Notes: generated from the letters alone by a model not told the origin. DNA of 64,000 nt from Sinotaia quadrata (GCA_028829895.1 CM054179.1:41182617-41246616); one strand, 5' to 3'; positions 1 through 12,116 are shown, counted from the first letter of the stretch. A program made the numbers and translations.

Positions 1-139
1 AAGTTAGTTTTACTAAATTAAGACCAACCTTAAGTTAGTTTCACTAAAGTAGGCCAACTACAAGTTAGTTTTACTAAAATGAAGACCCACTTGAAGTTAG
101 TTTTACTAAGTTTTACCCACTTGAAGTTAGTCCTGCTGC
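1..139. repeat. 31-bp minisatellite, about 4.5 copies
   Basis: Units of 30-32 bp begin with AAGTTAGTTTTACTAA at about positions 1, 32, 62, 94 and 124. The array is cut by the window edge, so its true length is unknown. The last unit diverges after AAGTTAGTCCTG. Confidence 0.85.
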
Positions 140-1192
140 AAGTTTGGTGAAGTTCAAAGGAATATCTAGTTACTAGTTAGCTCCTGCTATAATTAAAGTT
201 AGTCAAGTTTCAACTCCACGTCTCCTACAAGGTCTAGTTGAATAACAATGAGTGGATATATATACCGATCACGCTAGTGGGTGTATTTACTCAGTTAATA
301 GGACGCGCACCTTCGCAGGCTTCCTTACCCCTAACCCTTTTCAAGCTCGTGACAATTACCAAATGAAGAGAGAAACGCTAGTTGCCAGTTTCAGTTGTTT
401 ACCGCCGAACCAAGCCGATGACAACAGCCACGTGATAGCATACGTGGTGCACCTCAACAGCCTGTGTTGGCGGCTCTTCTGGCTACGTGCCTATACCGGT
501 CGTGTATTCCAGTTTTGATAACAGTATCACACTGAATGTCACGCGGCCTGTTCTCACGATAGCAAGACCTGCCTGTACGAAAGGCGACCGTCTCTATCGA
601 CTTCTCGCCTCAAACTTTTGCGTCTCGGTTTTTTTCGGTCTTGTTTAACCGACCCTGCTCCACGATATGTGCGCGGTAACGCCCATCTACTGTACTCCAA
701 CTTGGTCGTCATGGCGACCGAGAGGTGGTTCTGCAAGATAGGATACTTCTTAAATGGAACGAGAGGTTAGGGGTGGAAAGTAAGAAAACAATAGCAATGG
801 TTAGGGAGTGAAGAGATACAGAGTATTTGAAACAAACCGCTATTTGGTGCTTGGTCTGCGTCCTACACCACCCACCCACCCCCGGGCCACCACCCCACTC
901 CCTAGGTAGCATTGGGCCAACCAACTAAAGAGTGTTGGGATGGATAAAAATTTAGATTTTGTGCATGAGGGGTGTGTGGATTTATCTCAATGACTGACCT
1001 GACTTTAACGATTGTTTTCACCCACAGTTTAGTCGGGGCTGTATAACGAAGTTCCAGATTAAAAACTCGACTAACGTTAGTGTTGACGGAACGTAATCCA
1101 CCACCCTGAAAGTCACACCCAACCACCCAGTTTCTGCCAAAGGTGTTTAGTTTTGAGCCATCTTACATAATTTAATAATAATACTTTAAGGT
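140..1192. other. No gene assigned; unique sequence with CpGs
   Basis: Unique sequence. Positions 240-740 have more CpG and a more even base composition than the surroundings. A plus-strand open frame of 88 codons lies at 252-518, but I recognise no domain, splice signal or start context there. It could be an exon or chance. Confidence 0.5.
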
Positions 1193-1350
1193 GATGGTGG
1201 CAGGGCCGTCTTAGCAGCATTATAGGCCCACGAGCAAAGCAGTGCGCTGGGGCCCCTACCTACACAACCTCTGACAGGAATAAAACATACATACGAGGCC
1301 CCGAGCAACTGCTCAGCGTGTCCATGCATTCAGAGGGCAGTGGATGAAGG
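1193..1350. mobile_element. hAT-type MITE, copy 1
   Basis: The element runs 1201-1342 and starts CAGGGCCGTCTTAGCAGC. Flanking 8-mers are GATGGTGG (1193-1200) and GATGAAGG (1343-1350), matching at 6 of 8. The interior matches the copy at 35.9 kb: ATTATAGGCCC, GAGCAAAGCAG, AAAACATACAT, then CCCCGAGCAACTGC. The right terminus is more diverged than in the other copy. An 8-bp duplication and CAG ends are typical of hAT elements; there is no coding capacity. Confidence 0.65.
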
Positions 1351-1605
1351 TGGGAACGATAGATAACTGCCTGTTGCCGGTTACTGATGACTGGCAAACT
1401 GCAGCGTTCGGCGCTTCAAAGTTCGAGGTTTCAACCCAAATTTTAACTCAACGAATAAGCTAAGTCAAAAGTACGAAACTTACCACCTAGGTTGTAGAGC
1501 TTGCGAGATTTCAATTTGGCCTCCAGGTCGATAGACGATTTGCGGAACTGTGTTCTCTATGGAGAACACCCACTTTGCACGATAATATTATGCTATAAAT
1601 AACAC

Positions 1606-2530
1606 CAGTGCCGGATTACCAAACAGGCAGAGTAGGCACCGGCCTATGAGTCCCACGCCTTTTAGGGGCCCCAAGACTATGGATCAAAATAATATGAATT
1701 GATTTGATCTTGAAAAAAATTACAATCAAGCTTTCTTAAATTGTTTCCTAAAGACAGAAAAAATGAATCCACTCAAAAAAGAGAAGGAATACTGGATCAA
1801 AGAGTAGTGTCAGTGATCAAATTCCTCTCATCACGTGGATTAGCTTTTCGTGGTGATACAGAACTCCTTGGTTCTCAAAATAAGGGCAACAACTTGGGAA
1901 TTTTAGAGTTAATTGTGGAGTATGGCCTTTTTCTAAGTTCTCATTTAGTCAAATATGGTAATCAAGGTCGAGGAAAACCCTCTTATTTTTCTTCCACAAT
2001 TTGTGAAGAAGTAATCGAAATAATGAGACGACAGTCTTGTGACAATGCAACAAATATGTCAGGGTGCTGCAATGGTCTTCAAGCGCACATTGCCAAGATA
2101 AATCAGCTCACACACTAGAATCCATGCGCAGCACACTCGCACAGTTTGGTTGGACTATGTGCTCTAGAAAGCTGCATTGGAGCAATCTCATTCTTTGGGC
2201 TTGTGCAAGCAATGTACAACTTTTTCTCGGCATCAACCCACCGTTGGGCGGTTATATTGGATAAGTTATGTGCAGAGCTTTCCCATCATATGGAAACATA
2301 TAATAGAGTTCACTCTCCATTTGGGTTCCTCGTTGAGTTCCCATCGAAGACAGACGTCGAAATTAAAGAAGCTGTCCAAAGATTTAGAGAGAATTATCCT
2401 GAGGACATTGAGTTGGAGTTTGCAGATGAAATGGTTCATTTCAAGTATTTCATCACAGTTAGACGATTCTGATGAAACAATGACAGCATCGCAAATTGTA
2501 CAAACTCTCTTTTGGATCCTTGACTGAACA
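1606..2530 (+). pseudogene. Decayed hAT transposase, ZMYM1/DUF4371 type
   Basis: A hAT-like terminus, CAGTGCCGGATTACCAAA, begins at 1606. Conceptual protein starts at 1741 and keeps family landmarks: LSSRGLAFRG and STICEEVIEIM around 1830-2030, then DNATNMSG near 2040. In another frame (2146-2472) comes ESCIGAISFFG and FFSASTHRW. These are conserved blocks of the RNase-H-like transposase domesticated as ZMYM1 in vertebrates. The step from EVIEIMRRQ directly to DNATNMSG implies an internal deletion, and at least one frame change follows near 2110. No right terminal repeat was found. The element cannot encode an active enzyme. The superfamily call is firm, the subfamily less so. Confidence 0.85.
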
Positions 2531-2707
2531 CTGTAGTAGAACTGGTTTGGGACAATGGTTCAGAAAACGTAGCTCTGGTTCATAGCTCAGGCTCATGAGT
2601 ACTGACTCATTAAACATTGATGTCGAATAGACAGTAGTAATGCAAGTAAAATTGGTCAGCACTTATGGCAAATAGGTTCGTTAAAGCATTATTCACAGGA
2701 CACTTCC

Positions 2708-3385
2708 TCATCAAAGTAATACTGATTGGTCTGTGACTCATAAGTGTGGCACTGGTTGAATTGTGGCTTGTCAATGTGGCACTGATTGTGGCTCATCAAT
2801 CTGGCACTGATTGTGGCTCATCAATCTGGCACTGATTGTGGCTTGTCAATGTGGCACTAATGGTGGCTCACTGATGTGGCATTGATTGGGCTCACCAACA
2901 TGGCACTGATTGTAGCTCACCGATGTGGCATCGATTGTGGCTTACTGGTGTGGCACTGATTGTGGCTCACTGGTGTGTCATTCTTTAGTGTTTGTATTGC
3001 TATTGTCCTGTTAGTGTCAATGCAAGTACCTGGGGGACTCGTATAGAACCATTACTCTTTGTCTGAGTGTCAATCACCCATTCAATTTCCATAGGGCAAC
3101 TTTCTTACCGGGCCAGGTTAGGATGGGCATGAGGCATGACGATCATTGTAGAACTGATTAGATTGTGGCTCATCAATTTGGCACTGAATAGATTTATTGT
3201 GGCTTATTGGTGTGTCACTGATTGTGCAGCACTGATTAGATTGTGGCTCATCAATAAGGCATTGATTAGACTGTGGCTTATTGGTGTGTCACTGATTGGA
3301 CTATGACTCATCAATGCAGCACTGATTATATTGTGGCTCATCAAAGTAATACGGATTGCATAGTTGCTCTTAAAATAGCACTGAG
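2708..3385. repeat. 25-bp minisatellite in two blocks
   Basis: The unit is GTGGCTCATCAATCTGGCAC plus TGATT. Block 1 spans 2708-2990 and block 2 spans 3145-3385, separated by about 150 bp without the unit. Copies are diverged, mixing CTCATC, CTTGTC, CTCACC and CTTACT variants. Block 2 also carries a longer form with an inserted AGAT segment. Confidence 0.85.
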
Positions 3386-3535
3386 GAGGTTTAAAACTTG
3401 ATGTTTGACATTTAAGTCGAGTTTTCCATGCAGTTCCTCAAGTTTGTTTGTTTTGTGGTTTTAATTATATAGTATTTGAAATCGATTGAGGAGATGTAAA
3501 TTTATACAACTGCAAGAATGAGAAACTAGTTTCTT

Positions 3536-4010
3536 GAGTTGTAGCTTAATCCAGATCCTCACCCATCTACCGCAACTGCCAAGCCATCCACTTTATTACA
3601 AGAAACCCATTTGTTGTGTTGTAGCTTAATCCAGAACCTCACTCATCTACCCCAACCGCCAAGCCACCCACTTTATGATAAGCCCATTTGTTGTATTGTA
3701 GCTTTAATCCAGAACCTCACCCATCTACCCCAACTGCCAAGCCACCCACTTTATTACAAGAAGCCTATTTGTTGTATTGTAGCTTAATCCAGAACCTCAC
3801 CCATCTACCCCAACTGCCAAACCACCCACTTTATTAAAAGAAGCTCATTTGTTGTGTTGCAGATTTAATACAGAAGCTAACCCATTTACCCCAGCTTCTA
3901 AACCACCCACTTTATTACGAGAAACCCATTTGTTGTGTTGATGTAGCTTTAATACAGAACCTCAACCATATACTCCAACGCCAAAACTGCTCACCACTTT
4001 ATCATAAGTA
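3536..4010. repeat. 77-83-bp tandem repeat, about 6 copies
   Basis: GTAGCTT followed by AATCCAGAACCTCACCCATC recurs at about 3541, 3621, 3698, 3779, 3859 (as GCAGATTT) and 3942. Each unit also holds CCACCCACTTTATTACAAG. The last two copies are clearly more decayed. Confidence 0.85.
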
Positions 4011-4839
4011 TACATCACAAGTACATTGGGGCTTTGTTGTTGTTGTTGTTGTTGTGTATGTTTGCGTGTGTGTGTGTGTGTGTGTTGCTTTAAGCTTGTT
4101 GCGGGTATTGTTTTGGCTGCTTCACATTTTTTAGTTTTCAAAGGTCAGTTAGTTCTGCCATTCATTTGCATGCTGCAATAATTCAATATAATATAATTAT
4201 ATTTGTTAAGAATAAATAACCTCACAGCAGCTACCTCTTTTTAATAATGAAAAAAATAAACGGATATCTCGTTGTGCTCAAGACCGGATTTTACAGTGAG
4301 AGTTTGTTTTATAGAGTCCAGTGTCCTCTCTCTTGCAGTTCAAATTAAGCCTCTCAGTGTCTAGCTTATTTGGGGTTTTTTTGTTGTTTTTTTGCTTTTT
4401 TCAATTTATCTTTCCTTTGTTTGATTCGCTTCTGTTATTTGTTTATTTTTATTCTCAATTAATTTCACTCTCAGCCCCGAAACACTATTAATTCTTTTAG
4501 TTAATTTAGAAGAAAAATCAGAGTAAGTCGGAGAAGAGTAACAGTCAGATACCACATTTTGCTGTGTGTGAATGGTGTCTTTAAATTAATAGTGGAGGCA
4601 TGGGGGTTGGGGGGGGGGGGCGGCGGAGAAAGATCGAGTGGCAGAGAAATTAAAATCTGCATAACTCTTAGAAGAGAGACAACAAAGAGTCTACCGTCAG
4701 TGAGTGAGTGGTGTCTTTAAATTTACAGAAGGGATGGGTGGTGCAGAGGACAGTCGAGTGGCACAAAGGGTACCAAAAATAAAATGCAACACCGGTTACG
4801 ACAAAGTAAAGCTAATTTTAAGAAAGGTAGAAATACTAG
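4011..4839. other. Non-coding; small microsatellites and one duplication
   Basis: Contains a short GTT run near 4031 and a TG run near 4066. Near 4570-4760 there is an imperfect duplication of about 135 bp: GGTGTCTTTAAATT occurs twice, each followed by a G-rich stretch and TCGAGTGGCA. No gene is seen. Confidence 0.6.
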
Positions 4840-5370
4840 TGAAATTGTAAGGACAGCCACGAAGTGAGAATAATCATGGAAAGGGAGAGAAGTTAGTCGT
4901 GAAATGAAAAGTCATGAGAATAGCCACGAACTGAAAATAGCTACAAGATGAGAACAGCCCTAGATGAGAGAAGCCTTAAAATGAAAACAGTCATAAGATT
5001 GAGAATAGCTACTAAGTGAGAACAGACGCAAAATGAAACTAGCCAAAAGATGAGAATAGTTTTGAAATCAGAACAATCATGAAAAATGAGATCAACCATG
5101 AGATCGAAAATGACCAGGAGTTCAGAGTAGTCTTGAAATGAAAACAGTCATGAAATACAAAAGCAAGATGAGAATAACCATGGCTTGACATGAGAATAAT
5201 CATGAAATGAGAAGTCTTGGGATGAGAAAAGCCACTTGATGAAAATAGAAATGAAATTATATTAACCATAATATGAGAATAGCTTGAAATTAGACTAACC
5301 ATGTGATGAGAAAACCCATGAAGTTAGAGTAACCTAGAGGTGAGAATAGCATGAAATTAGAGTAACCATG
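4840..5370. repeat. Degenerate 15-18-bp tandem repeat
   Basis: Variants of ATGAGAATAGCCATGAA repeat throughout with many substitutions and length changes. It ends directly against Rep-A copy 1. Confidence 0.75.
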
Positions 5371-5810
5371 TATGGCAGAGTAAATTTGCCTATCTCTATT
5401 TCTAAACTACATATTGTTGCCAATGTTAACATGACCCGACCTTGGGCAGTACTTATGATGATATTTTGTGGGCGCCAGAGTTAAAATTCATGTTGGAGTA
5501 ATAGTGGGTGGGTCGGGGTTCATTAAATATAAATAAAAGACAGATTTTTATTACTCCTTTACTAAGAAGTTTCCATCTGCAGAAACATTATACGACAGTA
5601 ATACGTCTATATTAATATTTTATAGAAAGTAGAGTTTTACGACACCCTTGTAATCCGCCAAGTGAGAGATATGTTGGTCTTGTGGGAGAATTATTAATAA
5701 CTATAAATTAAGATTCTCAGTCACTTGTAATTAGTTAAGTGTTATTATTTAATAAATAATAATCATAACGAGTGAAGGGTGCCCGGAGTTGTCTCACCGT
5801 GACATGAGAA
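5371..5810 (+). mobile_element. Rep-A dispersed repeat, copy 1
   Basis: It begins TGGCAGAGTAAATTTGCC, matching the start of the 38.7-40.1 kb copy read on its minus strand (TGGCGGAGTAAAATTGCC), and shares GACCCGACCTTGGGCA with it. From 5510 it matches the copies at 18.3, 38.7 and 55.9 kb: TAAATATAAATAAAAGACAG, AAGAAGTTTCCATCTGC, CGCCAAGTGAGAGA, GGAGAATTATTAATAA. The middle present in the 1.4-kb copy is missing. No coding frame or clear inverted ends were found, so the class is open (MITE, SINE or LTR fragment). Confidence 0.7.
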
Positions 5811-5813
5811 TGA

Positions 5814-5839
5814 TCACACACACACACACACACACACAC
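5814..5839. repeat. CA microsatellite
   Basis: About 13 CA dinucleotides just past the Rep-A copy. Confidence 0.95.
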
Positions 5840-6689
5840 CACGAATTCGTTCGTTCTTTTGACAGTAAAATACATGTCCATGCTAAAAAGAAACTCAACC
5901 CCAATAGGAGTGTGCCTAATGCTTTTTGAAACAAAATAATAAAATTAAAAAAAATAGAAAGCAACGAAAGTGCTATTGTTATTAATTGTTGTCCTTTACT
6001 TTTTTCAAACTAGGTCACAGTACTTTCCTCTCATCATCTAGCAATAGGATTCAGTAAATATTTCAAACTCATCATCTCACGTGCAGATTGAACTTTATTT
6101 GACTTCAGTCTTAAACGGTCTAATGAGTGTGTAGTATATAATCATTTATTGTCATCTTGAATGTTACTGTAAATCCCCAGATTCTGAAGACGGTATTTTA
6201 AGACTAGGTCACATCATTTCTTTTAAATATTCATTTCATTTTCAGACCACCTTCCTCCCAACATAGACTTAGAGACATGACCACCTCCGCCACCACCCCA
6301 AAAAAAAAAGAAAGAAAAAAGAAGAAAACTTCGAGACTTGACTCCCATCCACCCCCAAAAGAAGAAAAAAGAATGAGACTTCGAGATATGACCAACCTCC
6401 CACCCCAAAATAAATAAATCTAGAGACATGACCCCAAAATAAAGAGTGAGACTTAGACATGACCACAAACAGGGCAAAGACCTATAAACACGTTAACCAG
6501 GAAGAGACAACAAGAAAAAGAAAGTTAAAACCTGCTTATCATAAAACATGTTAAACATTACTTAAGTATTGACGCCATTTTAAGTTAAATTGCTTGAATT
6601 GCAAGTAGTCGAAGTTTGCTGATTGTAAAGGAGAGGGATGGGGTGAGAAGAGTTTGGAGGAAAAGAGAAAAATAAAACAATACCCATCT
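5840..6689. other. No gene seen; A-rich and polypurine tracts
   Basis: AT-rich sequence. Positions 6290-6480 carry repeated GAGACTTGACC/GAGACATGACC motifs alternating with A/AG runs. Open frames on the opposite strand here are low-complexity Phe/Ser/Gly translations and are not supported as genes. Confidence 0.6.
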
Positions 6690-7012
6690 GTGGCCATGCT
6701 AACATAATTGTATTTCTTTTACCATGTTGACGTAATTATACTTCTTTTGCATGCTAACGTAATTGTATTTTCTTTTGCCATGCTAACGTAATTGTATTTC
6801 TTTTGCCATTACAACATAATTGTATTTCTTTTGCCATGCTAACATAATTGTATTTCTTTTGCCATGTTAACGTAATTGTATTTCTTTTGCCATGTTGACG
6901 TAATTATACTTCTTTTGCATACTAACGTAATTGTATTTCTTTTGCCATTACAACAACATAATTGTATTTCTGTTGTTATGCTAACATAACTGCATTTATT
7001 TTGCCAAGCTAA
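6690..7012. repeat. 28-bp minisatellite, about 11 copies
   Basis: The unit is TTTGCCATGCTAACGTAATT plus GTATTTCT. Alternative forms (CATGTTGACG, CATTACAACA) recur at different places, indicating amplification of small groups of units. Confidence 0.9.
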
Positions 7013-7134
7013 CATGTTTAAAAACCGGAAATAAAAACTTTTAAAACTCCATTTTTAGGTGCTCTTGCATCTAGCAGCATCAAACGTGACACACTTTTTG
7101 AATTTTTTTTATCTTATCGTACTTTATAAAAGAT

Positions 7135-7445
7135 TTCAGTAGAGTTTATAAAGGGATTTACAACAGAGTATACGAAGGGATACACAACAGTCTGTGAAGG
7201 GATATATTGCAGTCTGTGAAGGGATGCACAACAGTCTGTGAAGGGATACACAACAGTCTGTGAAGGGATACACAACAGTCTGTGAAGGGATATACTGCAG
7301 TCTGTGAAGGGATATACTGCAGTCTGTGAAGGGATATACTGCAGTCTGTGAAGGGATATACTGCAGTCTATGAAGGGATATATTGCAGTCTGTGAAGGGA
7401 TATACTGCAGTCTGGGAAGGATACTTTAACCTATGAAGGGATGTA
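7135..7445. repeat. 22-bp minisatellite, about 13 copies
   Basis: The unit is CAGTCTGTGAAGGGATATAC plus TG, with an early variant block carrying ACACAA. Middle copies are nearly identical and both edges are degraded. Confidence 0.92.
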
Positions 7446-7559
7446 TATATATATGCACATTTATATGAAGATTACCACCCCATCCCCCAATTTTGTAATA
7501 TCTTTTCTTTTTCAAATATTTTACGTTAAAATTGTTTAAATACGCGCTTTAAAAAAAAC

Positions 7560-8260
7560 TGGATGTATTTGCTATACTCATTTTCACCACAATCTTCGTC
7601 AACTTCAACAGCCCTCCGCCAGCGAGAAAGAAAAGATTGTGTCACTTTCTAGCAACTTGAATCCTGCCATCACAACCATTTCTTCAGTAATCTCGTCATC
7701 GCTTCAAAAAAAAACAAAAAACTTTCTTTGTAGATGTCATTTTTGACGACTTCAGAGAGGTGGAACACTGACGGAGCAAAATCTGGGCTGTAGGATGGGG
7801 AAGAACAGTCCACCAGAGTTTTATAATTTGCTTCCAGTGTTTCAACTTGCACTTGGTCGTGGTTACCGTGTTGAAGGAGATTTCAGCAACATTCTTGTGA
7901 GATCGAACTTTCCTTAAACCATTCTGCAACTTTCTAACAGATTGAATGCACATATCTGAGTTCATGGTTTGGCCACATTACATAATCTCTACAAAATCAC
8001 CCCTTCTGCCTTGTTAAGTACGAAGGCCTTGACTTTCCGTGCTGAAGTCGTAATCTTAAGCTTCTTCCTACGAGAAGTTGGATGACGCCATTCCGTTGAC
8101 TGTCATTTGGTTTCCACTTCAAAGGGATGGATTAATGCTTCATCTCCAGTAATCATCCTTAATAAATAGCTCACTCTGTGTCTTTGTGCCCAAGCAAGTG
8201 CGAGTGAAATAGCACACGGACCAACATCTATAGTTGCATTCACCACGCGTACACCACATC
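7560..8260 (-). pseudogene. Decayed mariner-family transposase
   Basis: On the minus strand, near 8140, the sequence reads TGDEALIHPFEVETK followed by a stop and then QSTEWRHPTS and KVKAFVLNKAEGVI. This is the conserved mariner block containing the first catalytic Asp. Further on, YSPDFAPSVFHL (about 7770) is the block with the third catalytic Asp. In between, the expected HDNA reads HGNH and the spacing to SPDFAP is shorter than the usual 34 residues, so the catalytic triad is broken. Stops and frame changes are frequent. The N-terminal DNA-binding half is not recognisable and no terminal inverted repeats were found. It is an old inactive relic. Confidence 0.88.
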
Positions 8261-9135
8261 ATTATTATGTCTTTTCTTATGTGAAACATCATATCCCACC
8301 GTCTTGATCAGCTGCATCCCATCCAGCTACCAAAACGGTGAAAGCAAAAATCAAACAATCTTTATTTACATTTTTTAAAAGTCGTATACGTATGTTGACC
8401 GGCTTGAAGAAAAGGGGAAGTAACAATGAAGATTCCTCCCGGAGGGTTTCTGAGAAAAACTAACTTCACGCTCGGGACACAATGACCTTGACATTGATTA
8501 AAGCACGCATCAAACATTCATCGAGTCCATAATCGTGTGTCTGCGGCCACCGCAGGTCTCTGTAGGAGTGGGTGGGAGGGGAAGAAACTAGGATATCTAC
8601 AGCTATTTATTTCGAGTGACGTCATATTTAAGAACTGCATGAATTCACAAAAGGCACATTGGTAAACATTTAGGGTGAACGGAAGTCCAATATGTAATGT
8701 AACTTGCCAAAACCGTTCTTTTTTCTTTCTTTCGGGATTAATTACTGACTTCAGCTATACGCGCAAAAAAAAAAGAAAAAAAAAAGGGAGGGGGAGTAGC
8801 GCAGAAGGTGGGGCACAGCCTCTCCATCAATCTCTCCTGGGTTCCGTCGATCGCAGTCCGGAGTGAAAAATTTTCGGGTGATCAGCCGTAGTGTTCTGGC
8901 ATAGCTTACGGTGGTGCTTTCTTTTTTTTTTATGCGATACCGCCTAGTCCGGATGGGACGATAGATGTGGACCTTTGTGCCAAAGATTATGCGCACTAAT
9001 GATCAGCAATCGATTGAATAGCAAGCATGGCCGTTGGTCGGGCAGAAGCATTGCTGGAAAGTCCACCAAACCAGTATCCACTTACTCCCACTGCATCAAC
9101 GTTCTCTCTCCAGATGATAAATCTCTGAAGAAAAA
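8261..9135. other. No gene assigned
   Basis: May include the unrecognisable N-terminal part of the mariner relic. Positions 8780-8880 are GC-richer, with GGGTTCCGTCGATCGCAGTCC-like sequence faintly resembling a Pol III B box, too weak to call. Confidence 0.45.
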
Positions 9136-9160
9136 GTGTGTGTGTGTGTGTGTGTGTGTC

Positions 9161-9191
<31 letters not shown>

Positions 9192-9400
9192 GTGTATGTT
9201 TGTGTGTGTGTGTGTGTTTGTTTGTGTAGTACGTGTAATTTTGTGTATTGTGACTGTGTGTGCATGTCTGTGTAATATGACTGCTTGTTCATGTGTGTGT
9301 AATATGACTTTGTGCATGTTTATGTAAATGTCTGTGTAATATGATTTTGTACATATTTGTATAATATGACTGTCTATATGCATGCATGTGAAGAGCAAAT
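9136..9400. repeat. TG microsatellite grading into TG-rich sequence
   Basis: Nearly pure TG/CG alternation at 9136-9222, then degenerate TG-rich sequence with repeats of GTGTAATATGACT. Open frames on both strands (Val-Cys and Thr-His repeats) are artefacts of the dinucleotide. Confidence 0.93.
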
Positions 9401-10045
9401 TGTGTGTGACTGAGAGAGATAAAGTGTGTGTTATTGAGACAGTATGTGTGACTAAGTGAGAGAGATAAAGTGTGTGTTATTGAGACAGTATGTGTGACTA
9501 AGTGAGAGAGATAAAGTGTGTGTTATTGAGACAGTATGTGTGACTAAGTGAGAGAGATAAAGTGTGTGTTTTTGAGACAGTATGTGTGACTAAGTGAGAG
9601 AGACAAAGTGTGTATGGACTGAGAAAAACGAAATGTGTGAGACTAAGTGAGAGACAAAGTGTGTGTGACTAAGTGAGAGAGGAAAAGTTTGTGACTGAGA
9701 GAGAGGAAAAGTGTGTGACTAATTGAGAGAGGCGACGTGTGTTACTAAGTGAGAGAGGAAAAATGTGTGACTAAGTGAGATAGACAATGCGTGTATGACT
9801 GAGAGAGACAAAGTGTGTGATTAAATGAAGACAGATAAAATATGTGTGATTAAGTGAGAGAGACAGTGCGTGACTGAGAGAGACAAAGTGTGTGTGTTAA
9901 TGAAAGACAAAGCGTGAATGAATTATGAATTATAGAGACAAAGTGTATGTGACTAAATGAGAAAGACAAAGCGTGTGTGACTAAGTGAGAAAGACTGTGT
10001 GTGACAGAGGGAGACTGTGTGTGTGACTAAATGAGAGAGAAAATG
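9400..10045. repeat. 46-bp minisatellite decaying into a GAGAGA-rich repeat
   Basis: The unit starts GACTAAGTGAGAGAGATAAA at 9450 and 9496, an exact 46-bp step, for about four near-identical copies. From about 9600 the copies shorten and vary but keep GTGTGTGACTAAGTGAGAGA as a shared core. Confidence 0.9.
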
Positions 10046-11741
10046 GAAAGCAGTTTGAGCTTACTGTTACGTTTCCAGTATTTATTTATAGACCCTGCCC
10101 TAGAATAATTAAGGACTTTAGATATAATTAATTCCTTCTCTCATACCCTATGCAGACTGGTTGCTCAATTTACCATTTGACTAGTTAAAAGTGTGTCTTG
10201 TAGTACAGACGACAAATTTACAAACTGATAAATTGCGAACTTTAGCTAGATTGAAAACCGTTAAATTCCTCTAAATTAATATGCATTCGTTAATTTCATT
10301 CAGCTCATCCGCCCCCATTCAATCTAAGAAATCTATAGGTCTATTATGCATAAAAATTAACTACTAAGAGGTTTTAACAAAGAAAATAAGATTTAATAAA
10401 GTTTTAACAAGTTAACAATAATCAAATACGAGCGCGAATAGTCTATTTCTCGATTCTTTGCGCATACATGCCTTATCGTTTAACCAACGAATAGCCAATT
10501 GATTGTCTTATGATATTTGAATGTACACTGAGGAATACTCAGCTTTAATTGTCTGTATCTGCCTGGTCTCTTTACTCAGTCAGCCAGTCTATTTCACAGT
10601 CTCACTATAGCGACGACGCACGTGGCGCACAGGAAAAAGGTGTCCCTTTTACGTAGCTAGTGAACTTGAATTTTCAGTGGCGTGGACTCTCGATGTAGAA
10701 CTCACACTTAGAGCTCAACCAGTTCGTACCAGACGGAACAAAGGCAAAGGCAAAGGCAAAGGTAAAGCCAAGCCCAAGACAAGACAAAGCCAAAGCCAAA
10801 GCCGAAGCAAAGCCAAAGCAGAGCCAAAGCCGACCTGAAGAAGTAACGTGTTCTAATGTAATTTCAGTTAACACGTTCCTACCCAAGCACGTCCCAGTTA
10901 AAATGCGCTGAATTAGAGATTCGACCTCGCGTCGTTTTACAATTAGATTTAGAAAAAATGTAATCATCTCACGCATGTTTTCATTTAACAGCATGAGTAT
11001 GAATCATAAAAATAGTTACAACGTTAAATTAATGTTCATACAAAAGGGGTAATTCAAACCAGCAAAGCGCTTCACAATTTACAATTAAAATTACACGCAA
11101 TAATTGAATTACATGAGAAATTCATATCGAGCACAGGCATCTGGCTCTTAGTGAATTAAAACAATATAAATTAAAGTTACAAATGGAAAAAGAGTTACAA
11201 TAAATTTATATTCCATAACTTATAGGTTTTTCAGCCATTTCTCTGGACCATGCTCAAGCATATATGGAAATAATATAATACATAGCACAAATACATACTT
11301 AATCAAGATATACAAAATACTATCAGATAAAATGGTACCTTTATGAGAAGTCGAAGGTATGGTTCTCATCTGCTCGTCAGCTGCCGCATGACCCGAGTTA
11401 GCCAGTGGATGTAGCTAATGTGTTCTCGCAGTAAAGGAACGGAAGCGCGCACCCATATTTATAGAAAAGCATAAAGCATATCACGTGACTGATCGCGAAG
11501 TATGTAGTTGGTTCGAGAACCTGGACAATGGACCTAAAGTTACATAACATCTTGACCTGTTCTAGAAGCATCTCGAAAGAGGAGAGCTTTGAACAAAGGG
11601 GACAGGGGTTTCAAATCTCAATATTTGAAGTAAACAGGCAAGTAGGTCACCAAGTCGGACATTTTTATCAGACTGTGACACTTACTCCGAACAAGGCCAA
11701 GTTTCGCCATACAAACGTTTCCATCGTGTCAGGAACAAACC
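10046..11741. other. AT-rich non-coding stretch
   Basis: No gene is seen. The only structured element is the hexanucleotide tract listed separately. A GC-richer spot at 11340-11560 ends in an 81-codon plus-strand open frame (11528-11773) that runs into the next array; it has no recognisable domain. Confidence 0.5.
10738..10835. repeat. Degenerate AAAGCC hexanucleotide tract
   Basis: About 16 tandem hexamers of the AAAGGC/AAAGCC/AAAGCA type. Every third plus-strand codon is Lys in one frame; the minus strand gives Ala/Leu/Phe repeats within a 106-codon open frame (10674-10994). This is low complexity and not evidence for a protein. Confidence 0.85.
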
Positions 11742-12116
11742 ATGACTACGTTTATCACTGGCAACACGACTGAGTTACCGATCGAAACAGTGACTACGTT
11801 AATCACTGACAACACGACTGAGTTACCGATCGAAACAGTGACTACGTTAATCACGACTGAGTTACCGATCGAAACCGTGACTACGTTAATCACGACTGAG
11901 TTACCGATCGAAACCGTGACTACGTTAATCACTGGCAACACGACTGAGTTACCGATCGAAACCGTGACTACGTTAATCACTGGCAACACGACTGAGTTAC
12001 CGATCGAAACCGTGACTACGTTAATCACTGGCAACACGACTGAGTTACTGGTCGAAACAGTGACTACGTTAATCACTGGCAACACGACTGAGTTACTGGT
12101 CGAAACAGTTACTTAA
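11742..12116 (+). repeat. 48-bp array, open on both strands
   Basis: About eight units with ACGACTGAGTTACCGATCGA as core. The full unit is 48 bp; two units lack 9 bp (the GGCAACACG part) and are 39 bp. All lengths are multiples of three, so the plus strand encodes a 16-residue Thr-rich repeat (TTELPIETVTTLITGN) from an ATG at 11742 to a stop at 12114-12116. The minus strand is open too. A Thr-rich secreted or mucin-like exon is possible, but no signal peptide, splice site or related gene was found; a chance open minisatellite is at least as likely. Confidence 0.85.

Noticed and set aside
252..518. 88-codon ORF in a CpG-richer stretch
   Set aside because: Composition is plausible, but no family, signal or neighbouring exon supports it; left as unassigned sequence.
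8975..9398. ORFs with Val-Cys or Thr-His repeats
   Set aside because: Artefacts of the TG microsatellite, as are those at 31.1, 33.6 and 40.5 kb.
10674..10994. 106-codon minus-strand ORF with Ala/Leu/Phe repeats
   Set aside because: It reads through a degenerate AAAGCC hexanucleotide tract.
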